NCBI GenBank assembly: GCA_013368375.1
Contig: JAACJP010000003.1
Coordinates: forward strand, 1,302,001-1,366,000
Length of the DNA stretch: 64,000 nucleotides
From: Tricholomella constricta
Lineage: Eukaryota > Basidiomycota > Agaricomycetes > Agaricales > Lyophyllaceae
Reading direction: 5' to 3'
Notes under the pieces: model-generated
What the model was told of the DNA's origin: nothing
The model's input: only the letters and a program-made list of their open reading frames with translations
Databases searched by the model: none
Position numbers and translations under genes: made by a program
Part shown: positions 60,945 to 64,000 of the stretch, piece after piece
How positions within the stretch are numbered: the stretch's first letter is position 1
Layout: the number at the start of each line of letters is the position of its first letter

Positions 60945-63899
60945 ATGTACCCCAGCCAAGTACCAACCTCCAGCAACGACGCGATTCGGGGCGGCGACAG
61001 CCGCACCGACCAGCAAAATTTGAACCCGGGGCCGAGTTCAAGTGGGGAGGGAGCGCAGGGGCGCGCGGAAAATGCGCCCCTGCCCCCAACTTACATGGGC
61101 TCGCAGCCCCAATTATATCAATATCCTCCGGTTGGCCATATGAGCCAACCGCCCCATCAGGGGCAACAAACATTTCCGACGGTTGGCCATATGAGCCAAC
61201 CGCACCACCAAGGGCAACAACCACCTATGGGTGGTTTTTACCCGCCAGGGCTGGCATTCCAACAGATGCCATCAATGGCGGGTTTCATGGGGTACCCGCA
61301 ACCGACGTGGTACCCCCAAATGCCCATGCAGCCTGTACCGCACAATACGCGGTACAACGAATCGGAGAAGATGGAGGTAGACGACCAAAGTCGTCTGCAA
61401 GCAAATGTCCCGCCGGCGCAAGTGGTGCGCGGCGAACCGGTGCGGCAACATGTTGCACCGAATGCAGACGACAAAGCGTCGTCGGCGTCGAGTTCGCGGA
61501 GGATGGCAGACGATCGTAGAGTATCGCCTGCGTCAAGTTCGAGGAGACCATTCGCAGACGATGGTCTCCTTTCTTCTCTCTTGGATCGATTGGAAGACGC
61601 GGGTATTCACCGCGAATTTTGTGATTTCTTGGACGATGGAATGGCGCAGCTGGTTATAACCCAGCTGCTTGATGCATACGATGGAGTTTGCGCGGATTTG
61701 AGACGCGTGAAAGCGAGAGAAGCGGCCATGGCTGAGCAACTCAGCCTGGCAAGAAAACGGCCGGCAGTAGCATCGCCGGATCGCGGGGAGGGACCATCGT
61801 CCCGACCCATAAAAAGGCAGCAAATGGAGGTGCGTCGAGAAGAACGCACCTCATACGAGCCGCGACGACAAGAGAGGAGCGAGCCCAGGCGTCCGGAACG
61901 ACGCCTGGAACAGGAGAATCGGCGGTACAACCGCCACCCCGACCAGGAAGTGTGGCGTGACGAACGTCCACTTGATTATGGTTCTCAACGGGAAGAGCGC
62001 CGAGAGGATCAAGGGACGCGCGAAGTGCGCCCCTTACCTGCTCGAGAAATCGAGCGCACGGCGTCGACATCGTCGACGTCAGCGGAAGCAAAACCGCAAA
62101 ACCTATCCGGAGCGTTACCGCCCCCGGGAGAAAGCCGGGTGCGGAACCCAGAACGAGGTTCTCAGAAGAAGGAACCTGTTGGCAAATATACTTTGCCAGC
62201 GCCAGCCCCTGCACCACCTAGTACGATGGTGCAGCCCCCAACGCCGCCCTCCAAAGGCAAACAGAAGGCATCGGATCCATATGCCGAGGCTATGGATGAA
62301 TCGGACTGGGGCGAGTCGTCTGACGACGACAAGCCTGTCAGCAAGAAGAAGGCTGCCGGGCAAAAGCAGCATCGCGAGAATATGGCTCGCAAAGCTGAGA
62401 AGGAGATGCCGGGGCGGATCCCTGACGAGCTCGGGGTGGTCTTCATCAACGACCGCCACGAGAGGGACAACCGCTTTTGGGATATGCTAGTGCGGACGAT
62501 ATATGTATCGTCCGCCCAGAATCGTGCCTACGCACTAGGCACCGCAGCGCGAGTGTCCGAAAGCGAGTTGGGGACGGGACACAATTCTCGTCCCCCATCG
62601 GGACGGCTATATGCCGTCGCACCACGCGGGTTCCCAATGAACCCTCGTGAAGTTGATCAGTTGTATGCACTGATCAACGATCGGCGCCCCGGCGTGACGG
62701 ATGAAGAGCGGGCAGAGGCCTTTATGCTCTTTAGGGAGTTCCGGCGAGTCTCCCTTTCGGTAGCGCCCCATTTGCGCGACCGATCCATGGCTCGAGCAGC
62801 CATGGATGAATTTAGAAGCGTCAACCGACCGTTCGATACACGGTCACCCATTTGGCAGGCCGCGCCAATTAGGCGGCCTGGGAGGGCATTCGAATATAGG
62901 CCGGACAAGCCTACACGAGGCGCTGGCCTGCCTCAGCCAGGCCCCGACCATGCCCTCGATGTCGAGCACTGGTGCCGACATATGATTCACCATGGGCGTA
63001 TTGGTTCAAAGAACCAATACGGAGGAATCGTCATGGACTACCGGTTCCGCGTACATAGGCGCGGAACTTGGGGATACTTGTTGGTGAATGTACTAGCGCC
63101 AACTACCCACAGCATGCGGTCATGGTTCATGCGACTTTTCGCGACCATTACTGCGCGGCCATACCTTTACGCAGAGGCTGTGGCTGCCTATAACGAGGCC
63201 AACCCAGATCGGCCTTTCACACCGATCGAAGGCCCTGAGGTTACCATACCTCGCATCCAAGTGATCCCTCCGGAGGTGCGGATCACTGAACAAGGTGTCT
63301 TGCAACACCTTATCAACATTGGTATTCCAGTAAGCTGGATACACCATAGCTACACTTATGGTCTACATTATTTGGACCATAACTACTCTAACTCAGGTCC
63401 CTATAAGGACCTGTTCCGCAATGTTGACGACGATCGAGTTCGTCGTCTAGATGAAATGGGTGTTCCGCCCGCCATCCCTGAGTGGGATGGGTGGTACCAT
63501 CCCACCACCGACGACATCACGCGCATCCAAACACTGATGCACGTGGAATTCCAGACCGAATCACTAGACTGTCTAGTGAGTTCGGAATGGATGTTTGTGG
63601 GTGAAGACCCACACTTCCGAGGACTCCGTGTTCGGGTGGGGGAATATCTCCCCCCAGGCCTGCATCACCCCGCTTCATCGGGATCGACATCCATCAACGT
63701 CGAAATGGCGGACCCGGCGGCAGCTATACCTGCCCCCGCGACACCCTCCACAGTCGTGGCAGCTCCAACTGGAGCTACCGAAACCCAAGTGGACCCCGTG
63801 TCGGCCCTTACAGGGCCTTTATCACTGGCGGTGATTACCACCAGCCAGGGTCTGGTGGACAACAACACCACCGACCCCGACACAGTGATGGAGTCATAG
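60945..63899 (+). CDS. Gypsy third ORF, unknown function
   Basis: 984 codons, uninterrupted, starting MYPSQVPTSSNDAIRGGD, 129 bp after the pol stop. No domain is recognised. Residues 1-150 are Pro/Gln/Met-rich with a duplicated VGHMSQP(P/H)HQGQQ. About 150-250 holds a helical block (LLSSLLDRLEDAGIHREFCD). About 270-380 is very Arg/Glu-rich. About 440-485 is acidic then Lys-rich (DESDWGESSDDDKPVSKKKA). From about 490 the rest looks globular (IPDELGVVFINDRHERDNRF, FMLFREFRRVSLSVAPHL, GGIVMDYRFRVHRRGTWGYL, IPVSWIHHSYTYGLHYLDHN). There is no signal peptide and no transmembrane segment, so it is not env-like. The same hairpin density as in gag and pol ties it to the element. Confidence 0.85.
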   Translation: MYPSQVPTSSNDAIRGGDSRTDQQNLNPGPSSSGEGAQGRAENAPLPPTYMGSQPQLYQYPPVGHMSQPPHQGQQTFPTVGHMSQPHHQGQQPPMGGFYPPGLAFQQMPSMAGFMGYPQPTWYPQMPMQPVPHNTRYNESEKMEVDDQSRLQANVPPAQVVRGEPVRQHVAPNADDKASSASSSRRMADDRRVSPASSSRRPFADDGLLSSLLDRLEDAGIHREFCDFLDDGMAQLVITQLLDAYDGVCADLRRVKAREAAMAEQLSLARKRPAVASPDRGEGPSSRPIKRQQMEVRREERTSYEPRRQERSEPRRPERRLEQENRRYNRHPDQEVWRDERPLDYGSQREERREDQGTREVRPLPAREIERTASTSSTSAEAKPQNLSGALPPPGESRVRNPERGSQKKEPVGKYTLPAPAPAPPSTMVQPPTPPSKGKQKASDPYAEAMDESDWGESSDDDKPVSKKKAAGQKQHRENMARKAEKEMPGRIPDELGVVFINDRHERDNRFWDMLVRTIYVSSAQNRAYALGTAARVSESELGTGHNSRPPSGRLYAVAPRGFPMNPREVDQLYALINDRRPGVTDEERAEAFMLFREFRRVSLSVAPHLRDRSMARAAMDEFRSVNRPFDTRSPIWQAAPIRRPGRAFEYRPDKPTRGAGLPQPGPDHALDVEHWCRHMIHHGRIGSKNQYGGIVMDYRFRVHRRGTWGYLLVNVLAPTTHSMRSWFMRLFATITARPYLYAEAVAAYNEANPDRPFTPIEGPEVTIPRIQVIPPEVRITEQGVLQHLINIGIPVSWIHHSYTYGLHYLDHNYSNSGPYKDLFRNVDDDRVRRLDEMGVPPAIPEWDGWYHPTTDDITRIQTLMHVEFQTESLDCLVSSEWMFVGEDPHFRGLRVRVGEYLPPGLHHPASSGSTSINVEMADPAAAIPAPATPSTVVAAPTGATETQVDPVSALTGPLSLAVITTSQGLVDNNTTDPDTVMES
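62492..62515. repeat. Hairpin, 10-bp stem (third ORF)
   Basis: GCGGACGATA and its reverse complement around TATG. Confidence 0.9.
62997..63021. repeat. Hairpin, 11-bp stem (third ORF)
   Basis: CGTATTGGTTC and its reverse complement around AAA. Confidence 0.9.
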
Positions 63900-64000
63900 G
63901 TCGGGGAGACAACTTAATCCCCCCGTCAACGAACCGACCTCGACACGTAGGGCGTACCGCCGGGCCGACCGCCATTGTCAGGTGCAGACCACCTGACTCC
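63900..64000. other. Gypsy sequence after the third ORF
   Basis: 101 bp of non-coding sequence to the window edge. No polypurine tract or LTR start matching the 53060 region is visible, so the element continues outside. Confidence 0.5.

Larger units (their letters stand above)
53060..64000 (+). mobile_element. Giant Ty3/Gypsy chromovirus with third ORF, 3' end beyond window
   Basis: Gag-protease, RT-RNaseH-integrase-chromodomain and an extra 984-codon ORF, all on the plus strand with all frames open. The left edge is inferred at the TG of 53060, where LINE coding stops abruptly. The right end and 3' LTR are not in the window, so LTR length cannot be measured. The whole element is dense in short inverted repeats. 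Visible length is 10.9 kb, long for this class. Confidence 0.88.

Noticed and set aside
60896..61519. 207-codon frame overlapping the start of the Gypsy third ORF
   Set aside because: It is a shadow in another frame of the intact 984-codon ORF and has no motif; it ends while the real frame continues.
60945..63899. Envelope-like protein for the third Gypsy ORF
   Set aside because: No signal peptide, no transmembrane segment, no Cys-rich ectodomain and no furin-type site; it is mostly disordered and charged with a soluble C-terminal part.

Overview
The window is nuclear DNA of a filamentous basidiomycete, most likely an agaricomycete. The genes carry many short GT-AG introns of about 45-65 nt, and their products are fungal: a DUF1752-GATA nitrogen regulator, fungal complex I and UPF0643 proteins, a GH76 mannanase and an SSU1-type sulfite pump. 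The transposons match what agaricomycetes carry: a Tad1-like LINE, a Ty1/Copia element and a chromodomain Ty3/Gypsy element. No tRNA, rRNA or CRISPR array was seen.

From 1 to about 41.8 kb the window is gene-rich host sequence. In order: SSU1-like sulfite/anion transporter (+), secreted GH76 mannanase (+), Sec7-PH Arf-GEF (-), AreA/NIT2-type GATA factor (-), signal peptide peptidase (-), gamma-glutamyltransferase (-), a Ser/Pro-rich protein of unknown function (+), a UPF0643 protein (-), a complex I 21-kDa-type subunit (+), a hemerythrin-like HHE protein (-), a Tat-SF1/Cus2 splicing factor (+), a type II PI 4-kinase (-), a secreted class 3 lipase (+), a GPAT of the Sct1/Gpt2 family (-), and an agaricomycete membrane/coiled-coil protein of unknown function (+). 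Genes lie a few hundred bp apart, except for four emptier stretches at 2.2-3.3, 14.2-16.2, 17.6-19.5 and 33.4-35.9 kb. There is no obvious operon-like cluster, but sulfur, nitrogen and thiol handling (SSU1, AreA, GGT) recur.

From about 41.9 to 64 kb the window is a nested transposon island. A 5.67-kb Copia element (minus strand) has two identical 270-bp LTRs and a TATAC target duplication. It sits in the 5' part of a plus-strand Tad1-like LINE whose ORF1 is intact and whose ORF2 is broken. The LINE stops inside its RNase H domain at about 53.06 kb, exactly where the leader of a very large Ty3/Gypsy chromovirus (plus strand, more than 10.9 kb, 3' end outside the window) begins.

The Gypsy element is the most unusual part. 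(1) Gag-protease and RT-RNaseH-integrase-chromodomain are in the same frame, separated by one UGA followed by CUA, the classic stop-codon readthrough context. (2) It carries a third, intact 984-codon ORF of unknown function downstream of pol. (3) Its leader, all three ORFs and the spacer are packed with short perfect inverted repeats (stems 6-11 bp, loops mostly 1-10 nt, about one per 40-60 bp). I did not notice this density in the neighbouring Copia, LINE or host genes. This hairpin saturation, extending through the extra ORF, is the best candidate here for an undescribed biological feature.
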